36,330 nt of DNA from Flavobacteriales bacterium UBA7878 (GTDB lineage Bacteria; Bacteroidota; Bacteroidia; Flavobacteriales; Schleiferiaceae): NCBI GenBank assembly GCA_002501205.1, contig DLRW01000054.1:1-36330 (forward strand). The letters are read 5' to 3'. The position numbers and the translations under genes were made by a program. The notes beneath the pieces are model-generated. The model did no database searches. It was given only the letters and a program-made list of their open reading frames with translations, and was not told the DNA's origin. Each line of letters starts with the position of its first letter. The stretch's first letter is position 1. This document shows, one piece after another, positions 8,111 through 17,543 of this stretch.

Positions 8111-11100
8111 TTAGTTTACCCGCAAGCGCTTCAGACTTACAGAGGAAGCCGTTTTCACTTTTACGAGGTAAATTCCCGCTGCTAGATCTGCAGGCAAACT
8201 AACTTGAGTTTGACCCACAAAAGAACCTTGAGCAATAAGCTCTCCTACAGCCGACAATAATTCGAATTGAGCTTCACTACCCAGCGACATCTCAATACTG
8301 AAATAGCGCTCTGCCGGGTTTGGATATACCGCCACTTCTTCCAAAGCAAATTCAGTTTGACCCACCCCACTGGAAGCAGAGTCTGTAGTGAGGCTAATTG
8401 GCCCAATCACATAACTCGTTAAAGTATCGCAAACTGCATGTAGGTAAAAATCATAGGAAGTATTAGGCTGCAAGCCTGTAAACACCACAGGCGAACCATG
8501 CACCGCAGACTGAATTCCGAAAGCCACATTAAAGCCAACAGGACCCCAGGTTAATACCCAAGTGGTATCCGATCCATTCGACTGAATTTGGAAGGTTGCC
8601 GAAGAATCGGTCACAGACTGCAACACAAAACTTGGTGCAGGACATAATTGATCAGTAACGAAACTAAAGGGACCTACCCAATATACATCACCATTCGCAC
8701 AACTATCCTGAACATAGTATTCATACACCGTAGATGGATTTAAACCCACAACTGTAAATGGCGACTGAGCACCGGCATAAGATACCGCCTCATTTGCACC
8801 CGGTTTGAAGCCACGTAAACCCACCTCAATCGTTTGACCAGTGCTAGCAGCCGTCCACACCAATTGAGCCGAATCAACACCAATGGCCTGCACACCCAAA
8901 TCGGAGCTGGAAGCACAAGGATTAGGCACAAAATCAGACAAGAGGAACTGACGACCTTTAGACAGTGATTTCAATTTCACCTCATCCGCAGCAGTGTTTA
9001 CCGAAGCTCCGGTATTAGTCCATAAAGAAACAGAAGCATCACCACGGTTGTACAATTTCAAGTTCGCCTCATTTGCCATGGCAGTAGGGTAATTGGAGTA
9101 CTGATAGGCCAAATCATAAGAAGAAGGCAGATCCGTAACCATATCCTCTGAAAGGAACACCCCAAAATGCACATCTTGATTTCCGATATCGAAAATACCT
9201 TCGGTACTATTGGGCACATCATTTAAGCGATAAATATGCATCCCTTGAAGATCACCTTTAACCGAATCAAGCATGAGCAAACCCTTACCATTGGAAGACA
9301 GTGCCAATTGAGTACCAGCCCATAGGGTGTCGTGCAGATAAATACTAGTATCACCAATGGGAGCACCGGAGTTCTTCCACATATCGGAAGCAAAATTCAC
9401 CAAAGACCCATCCATACCATTACCGGTACCATCATTGAAGTTTAAAGAGTCCAGATCATAGTAATACAATAAACCTCCAGCATTAGAAACAGGCTTCTGA
9501 CACATAAAGCTGCGAATCTCCGCTTCGCTACGCGCATAATCCCAAATCCGGATTTCATCCATTTGACCATGGAAACTAGGACCTCCATCTGCATTACGAT
9601 TATCCCCACCAATACGGTGATTATCAACCATTGCAATCGCACTACCCGCAGAGTTCACCCCTACAATCTTCTCACCGTCGAGGTAAATTTTAAACTCAGC
9701 AATGGTGGTATCACGCACAAAAGCCAGGTGGTGCCAGGCATTATCGCGCAAATCATATTCGGTTGAAGCCGTAACATCTACCTCCGCAGCATTCCAGTAA
9801 ATACGAGGAGTACCGGCATTATGAATTTCATAATTGAAGTTTGGCGAGGAGTTATAAGAACCTAAAATGATCCCTACACGCTCATTAGCAACCAGGTTTC
9901 CTTCACCTACGCGAGGCACTTTCACCCAAAGCTCGACGGTATGTGAGCTATTCCCTAAGGGAAGGATATTAGGCAGCTGAATGTAATCATCATCGCCATC
10001 GAACTCTAAGGCCACGGCCGCACCAGCCACCACCACAATATCAGTACGGAAGCTAATTGGCCCCACCCAGGCAGAACCATTTACCAGGTTACAACTATCC
10101 TGGATGTATAAATCATAATTAGTAGAGGAGTTCAAACCCGTTAATAAATGAGGACTAGCGTATACCGAATCCACGAAGGTGCCATTACCTAAGGCAAAAC
10201 CCGCTGGACCGTATTGAATATTACTATTATTGCTAGCACTCACAAAGGAAACCTCCACAGAGGAAGAACCCACATTAGACACCGATAAGCCAGTAGGCTG
10301 AGGACAGGGCGGTGCAGCCAGAGTAGTAAAGGCAAAAGGTCCAACCCAAGCCGAACCACCCTGACTTCCGCAATTATCCCTAACATAGAACTCGTAATTA
10401 GTTAAAGGCTTTAAGCCTGTGATAGCATAAGGATTGGAAGCTACTGCCGAATCTAAACGACCGGAATTAGCAGGATTAAAACCAGCAACATCAATCAAAA
10501 CATCCCAAAGCACAGCACCTCCGGTAGTCCAGGACAAAGAAGCAGAGCTATAGGAAACATTGGCCGCCGCCAAAGCAGATGGACTTTGACACACAAAACC
10601 CACTAGATTACCAAGGATGTACTCATTGCGATAGCCACTGTCGTTGCTAAATTTCAATTCGTCGATAGTCTTTAAGCGAGAAGCACTTAAGTCATACCAT
10701 AGCGTAGAATCTGCACCCTCACGGTTGTAAAGCTTCAAACTATCCTCGCTGGTAATCGCCAGCGGAAAATTCGAATATTGAAAACGGGCATTGTAACGTA
10801 AAAGACTATCCTCTGCCACATACACACCGAAATAGGTATTATTGGCCGCCAAATCTTTTACTCCGCTTACGGTATTTGGAACCGCATTAACCCGATACAA
10901 ATGCAGACCTGCCGCATTGTTCTGCAAACTATCTATGGTTAAACTACCCAAAGCAGTAGTTCCCATGGCTAAAGTCTGCCCCGCCATACTTGGCGCATAC
11001 ACGAATACAGAGCTATCACCAATGGCCGCACCTGAAGTTTTCCAATCGCCATTTGCAGCCATATTTGTCAAGACACCATGATTCGCGCTCACACTAAAAT

Positions 11101-11767
11101 CATGGGTACTTAAACCTGCGGCTTCATCTAATTTGTAGTACAATACCAATCCAGCGGAAGCTGTATCCACTTTAGAACACATGCTTGCGCGGATCTCCGC
11201 CTCAGAGCGAGCATAGTCCCACATGCGAATCTCATCCATATCACCATGGAAGCTAGGCCCACCACCACTATTACGGTTATCCCCGCCAATCCGATGCGGA
11301 ACCGCCATAGTAATATCGGTACCCACCGAACTAATGGTATGGATTAAAACTCCATCCTTATAAATTCGGAATTCAGAATTAGCAGTATCGCGCACATAGG
11401 CCAGGTGATGCCATTTATTATCACGGAAATCATAAGAAGCAGAGGCGGTAGAGTTAATCTCACCCCCATTCCAGTATACGCGTGGCGATCCATTGCTATA
11501 CAACTCATAGTTGAAGTGGGGAGTAGAATTGTAAGCCCCTAAAATATTTCCAACCCGCTCGCTAGAAGTGAGCCCTTCGGTACCTGCCAAAGGCACACGC
11601 ACCCATAGCTCGAAGGTATGACTGGAAGATCCGACAGTTAAAGGAGAAGATAATTGGATCAAGTTATCCGTTCCATCAAAATTAAGGGCCGATTCCGCCC
11701 CTTGAGCCATTCCCAAAGTCACCTGGAGAAGCATGGCCACTAACAACAGATGTAATTTCTTTTTCAT
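8111..11767 (-). CDS. Large secreted LamG / fibronectin-III protein with T9SS tail
   Basis: A 1218-residue protein with a signal peptide (KKKLHLLLVAMLLQVTLGMA). Two concanavalin-A-like LamG domains lie at about 28-215 and 582-775, each with a SFHGDMDEIR or SFHGQMDEIR motif and WDYARSEAEI. They are separated by fibronectin-III-like modules at about 391-485 and 487-580. Two more FN3 modules follow at about 947-1040 and 1041-1135. Residues from about 1142 (VYPNPAERYF) form a type IX sorting domain, so it should reach the cell surface or medium. LamG and FN3 modules usually bind carbohydrates or other surface ligands; no catalytic domain is visible. The two halves (LamG plus linker plus FN3) are similar, pointing to internal duplication. 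It sits between the receptor operon and the DUF5690 transporter gene on the same strand; a ligand-binding role for the locus is only a guess. Confidence 0.85.
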   Translation of the reverse strand: MKKKLHLLLVAMLLQVTLGMAQGAESALNFDGTDNLIQLSSPLTVGSSSHTFELWVRVPLAGTEGLTSSERVGNILGAYNSTPHFNYELYSNGSPRVYWNGGEINSTASASYDFRDNKWHHLAYVRDTANSEFRIYKDGVLIHTISSVGTDITMAVPHRIGGDNRNSGGGPSFHGDMDEIRMWDYARSEAEIRASMCSKVDTASAGLVLYYKLDEAAGLSTHDFSVSANHGVLTNMAANGDWKTSGAAIGDSSVFVYAPSMAGQTLAMGTTALGSLTIDSLQNNAAGLHLYRVNAVPNTVSGVKDLAANNTYFGVYVAEDSLLRYNARFQYSNFPLAITSEDSLKLYNREGADSTLWYDLSASRLKTIDELKFSNDSGYRNEYILGNLVGFVCQSPSALAAANVSYSSASLSWTTGGAVLWDVLIDVAGFNPANSGRLDSAVASNPYAITGLKPLTNYEFYVRDNCGSQGGSAWVGPFAFTTLAAPPCPQPTGLSVSNVGSSSVEVSFVSASNNSNIQYGPAGFALGNGTFVDSVYASPHLLTGLNSSTNYDLYIQDSCNLVNGSAWVGPISFRTDIVVVAGAAVALEFDGDDDYIQLPNILPLGNSSHTVELWVKVPRVGEGNLVANERVGIILGSYNSSPNFNYEIHNAGTPRIYWNAAEVDVTASTEYDLRDNAWHHLAFVRDTTIAEFKIYLDGEKIVGVNSAGSAIAMVDNHRIGGDNRNADGGPSFHGQMDEIRIWDYARSEAEIRSFMCQKPVSNAGGLLYYYDLDSLNFNDGTGNGMDGSLVNFASDMWKNSGAPIGDTSIYLHDTLWAGTQLALSSNGKGLLMLDSVKGDLQGMHIYRLNDVPNSTEGIFDIGNQDVHFGVFLSEDMVTDLPSSYDLAYQYSNYPTAMANEANLKLYNRGDASVSLWTNTGASVNTAADEVKLKSLSKGRQFLLSDFVPNPCASSSDLGVQAIGVDSAQLVWTAASTGQTIEVGLRGFKPGANEAVSYAGAQSPFTVVGLNPSTVYEYYVQDSCANGDVYWVGPFSFVTDQLCPAPSFVLQSVTDSSATFQIQSNGSDTTWVLTWGPVGFNVAFGIQSAVHGSPVVFTGLQPNTSYDFYLHAVCDTLTSYVIGPISLTTDSASSGVGQTEFALEEVAVYPNPAERYFSIEMSLGSEAQFELLSAVGELIAQGSFVGQTQVSLPADLAAGIYLVKVKTASSVSLKRLRVN

Positions 11768-12056
11768 GGATTTGTGTTTTTATTCCGCTGCAAAGAAGCC
11801 TCAAGATTGTTGACTAATTATAAACTTTTGAGTTATGAATTCGTTAATCATAAGTAAACAATATTTACTAATAGTTAACAAATCGAGTGACTTACCTTTC
11901 AATGAACTTTTATTCAAATTAGATTTAAATAACTGTTTTACTGCTTCTTAACCTTATTCACACATTCCCCATCGTAAATACCCCGCTAAACTCACTGAAA
12001 ACCCTAAGACCACACACCTGACCCATAAAGAGTGTAGCGCTAGTCGATTTTGTAGA
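11768..12056. other. AT-rich intergenic region
   Basis: Lies between the DUF5690 gene and the LamG gene, both on the minus strand, and should hold the terminator of the first and the promoter of the second. I see no convincing TAnnTTTG element or strong hairpin here. Confidence 0.3.
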
Positions 12057-13337
12057 CTAATACGAAACTTCTAAAACCCGCTTAGCGCGACTTTTCCGCA
12101 CATAGAACCAAGCTAGGACTGAAAGCCCCAGGAGCGCAATGCCCACAATTCGGTTTAGATCAATCATAAATGCCCCCCATCCTGCTGCGCCTTGACCAAA
12201 TTGCTTGTAAAGCATAATGGCCACACTACCCGAATATCCTAAGGCATCGGCCACGTAAAAGAGAAAGCCCACTGTGCCACTTACCCGAAAAAGAGCAATA
12301 AAGCGCTCGAAAATCATGGTGTGGAAGAGGATATAAGGCAAATAGAGGGCGAAGCCACTTAAGATTACCCAAAGCACTGGACTTAAAACCGAAAGCTCGA
12401 AATAAACTGAAGACAGAATTAAGAGAATTGAACACAAGGCCGTAAGCAGCATACCCACCTTAAAAGCTTTGTAATTGCTTTTAAACATGATTCCTGCTGC
12501 TGCGATGATTAAGATCAAAACCGCAATGGGGATTTCGGTTAAGCTCAGTAAAGCCGGATCCGGCTCCTGACCTCTACCCGCCCAAAAATCCACAATGAAA
12601 TTATCTCGAATATCCCGGACGATGGTTAGAACCACATACATCAGCACCAGAAACCCAAAACCCAAGCCATGCTCCTTTAAAAAGCGCTTGCGATCGGCCG
12701 CCAACATCGGCTTTCGTTCCGTGCGCGCCTCTACATCCTCCAAGCTAGGAGCTGCGGATTTGGAAAGCATCCAGATAGCCAGAAGAAAAATTGGAAAGAA
12801 GATGAGCCCGGTTAAAAAAGGCATTTGAAACTCTGAAACCGCGAAAGATTGCAACAACCACAAGCCTACTGTTTTCACCAAACCGGTAGAAAAAATAAAG
12901 GTTGCACTTAAAGCCGCCGCTAGCAGCTCCGTATTTCGCCGACCTTCCAAATAGGATAAAACCAAACCAAAAACCATCCCCAGTGGCAGACCATTAAGAA
13001 AGAGGGCCAGTGGGCGCCAATTAGGCGGAAGCCATGCAAAAAGCAAAAGCATCAAAAGACCCATACCCACAAATAAGAATAGCGCTCTGGGCCGACGATC
13101 ACCCTTCATTTCCGAAACTAACTTGATACCCAAAAACTTGGAAAGCATATATCCCAAAACCTGACTAATCACCAAAACGGTTTTGAGGTCCAAACCCCAG
13201 AGCAGGGCAGCGTCAAACTGGGCCGCTAAAAAGGCTTTTCGCACTGCATACATGCCCGTATAAGCCAAAAAGGCCGCCAACATTAACCACCAGGCAGATT
13301 CTCTTTTTGCACTGCTTGCCAAGCCTCCCTTCTTCAT
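12057..13337 (-). CDS. DUF5690 family MFS-like membrane transporter
   Basis: A 426-residue protein with about twelve hydrophobic segments. The N-terminal motif AYTGMYAVRKAFLAAQFD, then QVLGYMLSKFLGIKLVSEM and the basic loop KGDRRPRA, match what I recall of the DUF5690 family and resemble the organophosphate:phosphate antiporter branch of the major facilitator superfamily (MYAxRK). It would act in the inner membrane. It is divergent from the dehydrogenase gene and co-directional with the receptor, hydrolase and HAD genes. I infer that it carries the organophosphorus compound or its breakdown product from periplasm to cytoplasm; this is not shown by the sequence alone. Confidence 0.75.
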   Translation of the reverse strand: MKKGGLASSAKRESAWWLMLAAFLAYTGMYAVRKAFLAAQFDAALLWGLDLKTVLVISQVLGYMLSKFLGIKLVSEMKGDRRPRALFLFVGMGLLMLLLFAWLPPNWRPLALFLNGLPLGMVFGLVLSYLEGRRNTELLAAALSATFIFSTGLVKTVGLWLLQSFAVSEFQMPFLTGLIFFPIFLLAIWMLSKSAAPSLEDVEARTERKPMLAADRKRFLKEHGLGFGFLVLMYVVLTIVRDIRDNFIVDFWAGRGQEPDPALLSLTEIPIAVLILIIAAAGIMFKSNYKAFKVGMLLTALCSILLILSSVYFELSVLSPVLWVILSGFALYLPYILFHTMIFERFIALFRVSGTVGFLFYVADALGYSGSVAIMLYKQFGQGAAGWGAFMIDLNRIVGIALLGLSVLAWFYVRKSRAKRVLEVSY

Positions 13338-13543
13338 TATTATCCAATTTTAGAGAGCGCCAAAGTTGCATATTGGTAAACTACAATTTGTTAATTATGC
13401 ATTAAGAATTTATGAAGCAAAGAAGAAGTGAAAATCTTTCAAACCCTGTTTTACAGCCACTTTAACCAATTACACAATCTAAAATCATTGAAGCCGGCAA
13501 AGCATGCCTATTTTTCCTTTAAAGAAACTTTCGTTGATAGAAC

Positions 13544-13551
13544 TACATTTG
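13544..13551 (+). promoter_or_regulatory. Bacteroidota -7 promoter element for the dehydrogenase gene
   Basis: TACATTTG is identical to the -7 element of the TonB receptor operon and lies 19 nt before the dehydrogenase ATG. No clear TTG lies at the -33 distance. The 233-nt region 13338-13570 separates this gene from the divergent DUF5690 gene. Confidence 0.45.
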
Positions 13552-13570
13552 CGCTCTAATTGATTTTGGC

Positions 13571-14656
13571 ATGCATAGCGATAGCCCAGAAAGTTTAGCG
13601 ATGGTCTTCACCGCTCCAGGTGAGAAATTTGAAAAGCGGAATGGCTTTATTCCCGATTTACAGACGGGAGAAGTCTTAGTACGCATTAGCTATTCCACTA
13701 TTTGCAGCAGTGATTTACACACCTATTGCGGACGCCGCCACAGCCCGGCCCCCAGTATATTAGGTCATGAGATAATTGGCATAGTTGAGGCCGCCTCAGA
13801 AAGTGCGCATTACTATTCGGGAGGAGCTATCCAAAAAGGTGATCGCATTACCTGGGCGGTTTACGCCTACGACCATAAAGGAGAGATGGCCAAAATGGGA
13901 GTTCCCCAAAAATCGGCAGACCTCTTTAAATACGGTCATCATCAGATTAGCAATGAAGCCCCATTAGGCGGAGGCTTTGCCAGTCATTGTATATTAAAAA
14001 AGGGCACCGATATTTTCCGCTTAAACGCGGATGTACCCAATGAAGTAGCGGCACCCATTAATTGCACGCATGCCACTATTGCTGGGGCCCTGCGCCTGGC
14101 TGAAGATCTGGAGAACAAGAAAGTGCTGGTGATAGGATCCGGAATGTTAGGATTATCCGCCTGCGCCATGTCGAGCATTGCTAGGGCCGATAAAGTAATT
14201 GCCCTCGACCAAAATCCTGAACGCCTTAAACTGGCCCTGGAATTTGGCGCCGAAGCGGCTTTTGTAAGCAGTGCCACCGAAAACCCTCTAGCCGAAATTC
14301 AATCTCAAGGGGGTATAGACCTGATCATTGACACCAGCGGCAGTCCGGATGCCATTGAAACCTTTCTCCCCGCCCTTACTATAGGAGGGCGACTAATTCT
14401 GGTAGGCTCGGTTTTTAAGCAGAGAGATTTGCAGATTAATGCCGAAGATATCGTGCGTAAGCTCTGGACCATTAGAGGCTTGCATAATTACGGACCCCAA
14501 GATTTAGCTTATGCCCTCAACTTTATTCAAGAATGGCATGAGAAATTCCCTTTCCAAAAGCTGGTATCTCAATCCTTTGCTTTGGAGGATATCGATGAAG
14601 CCTTTAGCACCGCTCAAAATCCGGAACATATTCGGGTGGGGGTGAGGAATAATTAG
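13571..14656 (+). CDS. Zinc-type alcohol dehydrogenase, phosphonate-associated clade
   Basis: A 361-residue medium-chain dehydrogenase. The catalytic zinc site is visible: Cys45 in TICSSDLHTY, and His66-Glu67 in ILGHEIIG. The Rossmann fold begins at VLVIGSGMLGLSA (about residue 180). The segments CSSDLHTYCGRR and PQKSADLFKYGHHQ resemble the clade TIGR03366, a dehydrogenase found next to phosphonate-breakdown genes, including phosphonatase-like HAD enzymes. It would oxidise or reduce an alcohol or aldehyde product with NAD(P). The four cysteines of the structural-zinc lobe, usually just before PQKCxxLFKYGH, are all absent here. The gene diverges from the DUF5690 transporter and overlaps the 3' end of the convergent AraC/TPR gene by 4 nt. 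Confidence 0.85.
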   Translation: MHSDSPESLAMVFTAPGEKFEKRNGFIPDLQTGEVLVRISYSTICSSDLHTYCGRRHSPAPSILGHEIIGIVEAASESAHYYSGGAIQKGDRITWAVYAYDHKGEMAKMGVPQKSADLFKYGHHQISNEAPLGGGFASHCILKKGTDIFRLNADVPNEVAAPINCTHATIAGALRLAEDLENKKVLVIGSGMLGLSACAMSSIARADKVIALDQNPERLKLALEFGAEAAFVSSATENPLAEIQSQGGIDLIIDTSGSPDAIETFLPALTIGGRLILVGSVFKQRDLQINAEDIVRKLWTIRGLHNYGPQDLAYALNFIQEWHEKFPFQKLVSQSFALEDIDEAFSTAQNPEHIRVGVRNN

Positions 14657-16725
14657 AGTAAGTTTTCTGCCTCCAAATCCTCCCGCATCTTCCTATGATT
14701 CGCCCAAAAGCGATCTTTAATCTGCTGGAAAACCCTAGTAAATTCAGCCTTCTCTTTCATGGGCTTCACCAAGGGCTCATACTCCAATAAAAGGAACCAA
14801 TACTGAATATGGTCTTCTTGCGCGAATTGCTCTAAATACTCCAATGACTTTTCCCAATTCTGAGCATAGGCATAACGGATGGCCTGATGCGCATTCTGAT
14901 ATTTCGAATCATTAGCCTCACAGTAAGCTACATAATCCGCGAATAAGCTATCAGCCTTAGCCCTATAGCCCAAGGCGCGATACACATAGGCGATCTTGGC
15001 ATTTTCATAGGTATAGAGCTCCAAATTATGCGCTTCGCGATGCCGCACCAATTTGGAGAAATAGAAATAGGCACTGTCATTATCCTCCAGCACATAATGC
15101 AGTTTTGCCAGGTCCTGCAGCACATCCATAGCATTGGTGTCGCGTTGGTATAAGCGACTAAGCGCATTGGCCGCCTTTTGCCAATCCTTATCCTGCACCA
15201 AATCCACAAAAACTCTTAAATGCGGAACAAATGGATTGGCCGGATACAAAGTCCGCGACTGATCCAAATAAGCATCCGCCTCCTTAAAAAATCCCGCCTG
15301 CACCAAAGCATTGGCCAATTGTAAATAGCGATAACTCTTGGCGGTAGAATCCTGAGCCTGCCCATCCAGCTGAATTCCCTTTAAGGCATACTCCACATAT
15401 TTGGCACTATTGGGAATATAATAAGCGTAAAAATCCGAAAGCATTTGAATGGCCGCCGCCGAATTAGGATTGTAGTCCAAAGCCTTTTCCAAATGCGGTA
15501 AGGCCAGGCGATAATCCTGCACCTGCAAATAATAACAAGCCTTAGCGATCAGGCTTACATCCAATTTTGAATCGTATAAAAGCGCCTGATCCGAATACTG
15601 ATTAATCAAATCGGTGTATTGCTTTTCCCGCTGAAAAAGATCCAGGAAATAATAGGACAAGGCCAAATCCGCATAAGCCAAAGCAAATTCTTCATCTTCG
15701 GCAATGGCCCTTTCAAAAAAGCCAATCGCCTTCTGCAAACTCTCATGGGTCCGCGCATAAAAGGGATCCAAACCCTGTAAATAATAATCGTAGGCCGCTA
15801 AACTCTGAGTGGGCCGCTTGGCAATGCGCGCACGCTCTTCCTCCGAAACATAAACCTGAATCGCATCCGCAATTTCGGCCGCTACCTCCCGTTGCAAATC
15901 GAATATATCCTGGAGCTCCCGATGGTATTCGGCAGCCCATAAAGGCTCATCGCGAGCGGCATCGATCAGCTGAATGTGCAGCAAAACCTTATCGCCCACC
16001 TTTTGGCCACTGCCCTCCACCAAATACTGCACTTGCAGCTCATCGGCAATCTCCGGAATCGACAATGCCGTAGTACGAAACTTCTCCGCTGAAGTACGAC
16101 TGATCACTCGCAAATCTTCAATCTTCTGCAAATTGTTGAGGGTCGACTCCATCAAGCCATTCACGAAATACAAATTGCTCGAATCGCTGCTTTCATTTTT
16201 AAAAGGCAAAACCACAATCGACTTTTCCGATTCCAAAGCTTGTTCTTGGTCCGCATCAGGATAAAGGAAGAAAAAGGCAATCAAGATTAGAGCTACCGCA
16301 GCCAAGGCATAATAGAAGCCATTGGCTTTTGGTTTTTTTTCGGCTTTCGCCGGATCTATCTTTAGCTCCTCTTGTGGCTCCGGAATTTTATTCTGCTCCC
16401 ATTTCCCGGGAGGATATCCATAGTGTTCTCGAAAACATTTAACGAAATAGCTCACACTCCCAAAGCCCACCTCGTAGGCTACTTCGGAAACAGAGGAAGC
16501 ACCTCCTTCCAATTTGAGCAAGGCCTGCTTTAAGCGAAAAGCCCGAATAAACTGACTGGCCGAAAGCTCCGTATCCTTTTTAATCTTTCGCAAAAGATTG
16601 GAGCGACTCATGTGCATGGCCTCCGCTAATTCTGAAACCCCAAATGTCTCCGAACTTAAATTCTCTAATAGAATTTCTTCGGCCTGTTTAATGAAATCAC
16701 TGGGACTATTTTGACGGTCTTCCAT
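14653..16725 (-). CDS. Membrane-anchored AraC-family regulator with TolB-like and TPR domains
   Basis: A 690-residue protein. Residues about 11-108 form a double helix-turn-helix AraC DNA-binding domain (NLLRKIKKDTELSASQFIRA, VAYEVGFGSVSYFVKCFREH), unusually placed at the N-terminus. A single hydrophobic span lies at about 139-157. A TolB/FlgO-like domain follows (SIVVLPFKNESSDSSNLYFV) to about residue 290, then tetratricopeptide-like helical repeats run to the C-terminus. The layout puts the DNA-binding part in the cytoplasm and the TPR part in the periplasm, so it may sense an outer signal directly. It diverges from the ankyrin/acyltransferase/serine hydrolase cluster, which it may control (inference). 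A near-match to the -7 element (TACTTTCG) lies just upstream of its ATG. Confidence 0.8.
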   Translation of the reverse strand: MEDRQNSPSDFIKQAEEILLENLSSETFGVSELAEAMHMSRSNLLRKIKKDTELSASQFIRAFRLKQALLKLEGGASSVSEVAYEVGFGSVSYFVKCFREHYGYPPGKWEQNKIPEPQEELKIDPAKAEKKPKANGFYYALAAVALILIAFFFLYPDADQEQALESEKSIVVLPFKNESSDSSNLYFVNGLMESTLNNLQKIEDLRVISRTSAEKFRTTALSIPEIADELQVQYLVEGSGQKVGDKVLLHIQLIDAARDEPLWAAEYHRELQDIFDLQREVAAEIADAIQVYVSEEERARIAKRPTQSLAAYDYYLQGLDPFYARTHESLQKAIGFFERAIAEDEEFALAYADLALSYYFLDLFQREKQYTDLINQYSDQALLYDSKLDVSLIAKACYYLQVQDYRLALPHLEKALDYNPNSAAAIQMLSDFYAYYIPNSAKYVEYALKGIQLDGQAQDSTAKSYRYLQLANALVQAGFFKEADAYLDQSRTLYPANPFVPHLRVFVDLVQDKDWQKAANALSRLYQRDTNAMDVLQDLAKLHYVLEDNDSAYFYFSKLVRHREAHNLELYTYENAKIAYVYRALGYRAKADSLFADYVAYCEANDSKYQNAHQAIRYAYAQNWEKSLEYLEQFAQEDHIQYWFLLLEYEPLVKPMKEKAEFTRVFQQIKDRFWANHRKMREDLEAENLL

Positions 16726-16939
16726 GCTGCTTTTTCGCCTTTCGAAAGTAGAAAAAATTAGGCCTGCATTTCTGCTTTAAAATCGGGGCTCAAATGGGCT
16801 TTTGCGTCATAATTTATAGAGATGCGTCATTCTTTTCAAAGCCGCAGCAAAGTTTACACAAAGCGAAGCATAGGCTATAGCCCAAGCCTGGCAAGGGCCG
16901 CACCTTTGAAGCATCAAATACACAAAACAAAATTTAGAG

Positions 16940-17518
16940 ATGAACACACTAAACTTCTTCCAAAGAAAAAACCTTTTAAAAAGCCTTAGCCTGATACTTA
17001 TTTACAGCCTTAGCATCGCCTGTCAAAATCAAAATTCGGAATCCAGCGAAGCAAAAATTGAGGCCCCCGAAATGGATATTGCCACGGCCGTTATTAGTGG
17101 AAATTTAGCCGCCGTAAAGCAACATATTGCTGCTGGCACCGACCTCAATCAGAAGGATGCCTTTACCGGATCTACGCCATTAATTACAGCCGCTACTTTC
17201 GATAAGCGCGAAATCGCCCAGGCCCTAATTGATGGAGGCACAGACCTCAGCCTTCAAAACAATGATGGATCAAGTGCTTTGCACAGCGCTGCCTTTTTTG
17301 GTCGGGTAGAAATCGTTCAAATGCTAATCGATGCCAAGGCCGACAAAAACCTGCGCAATACCTACGGCGCTACTCCCCGCGAAATTGTGTTGGCCGATTT
17401 CGAAGCCTTGAAGCCTGTTTACCAAATGATGCAGGAACAATTAAGCCCCATGGGTTTACAATTAGATATGGTGGCCCTCGAAAAAGCGCGCCCCGTAATC
17501 GCCATGATGTTAGAATAA
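16940..17518 (+). CDS. Ankyrin-repeat lipoprotein
   Basis: A 192-residue protein with an N-terminal lipoprotein signal ending SLSIAC; Cys28 would be lipid-modified. Residues about 45-160 form three to four ankyrin repeats, with clear repeat cores (GSTPLITAATFDKREIAQAL, then DGSSALHSAAFFGRVEIVQM). Ankyrin repeats bind proteins; no enzyme domain is present. It probably sits in the periplasm or at the outer membrane. It leads a plus-strand cluster with an acyltransferase (25-nt gap) and a serine hydrolase. A near-consensus -7 element, CACCTTTG, lies at 16901-16908. The partner protein is unknown. Confidence 0.8.
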   Translation: MNTLNFFQRKNLLKSLSLILIYSLSIACQNQNSESSEAKIEAPEMDIATAVISGNLAAVKQHIAAGTDLNQKDAFTGSTPLITAATFDKREIAQALIDGGTDLSLQNNDGSSALHSAAFFGRVEIVQMLIDAKADKNLRNTYGATPREIVLADFEALKPVYQMMQEQLSPMGLQLDMVALEKARPVIAMMLE

Positions 17519-17543
17519 TCACGAAAACTAAAACAGCTAAAAA

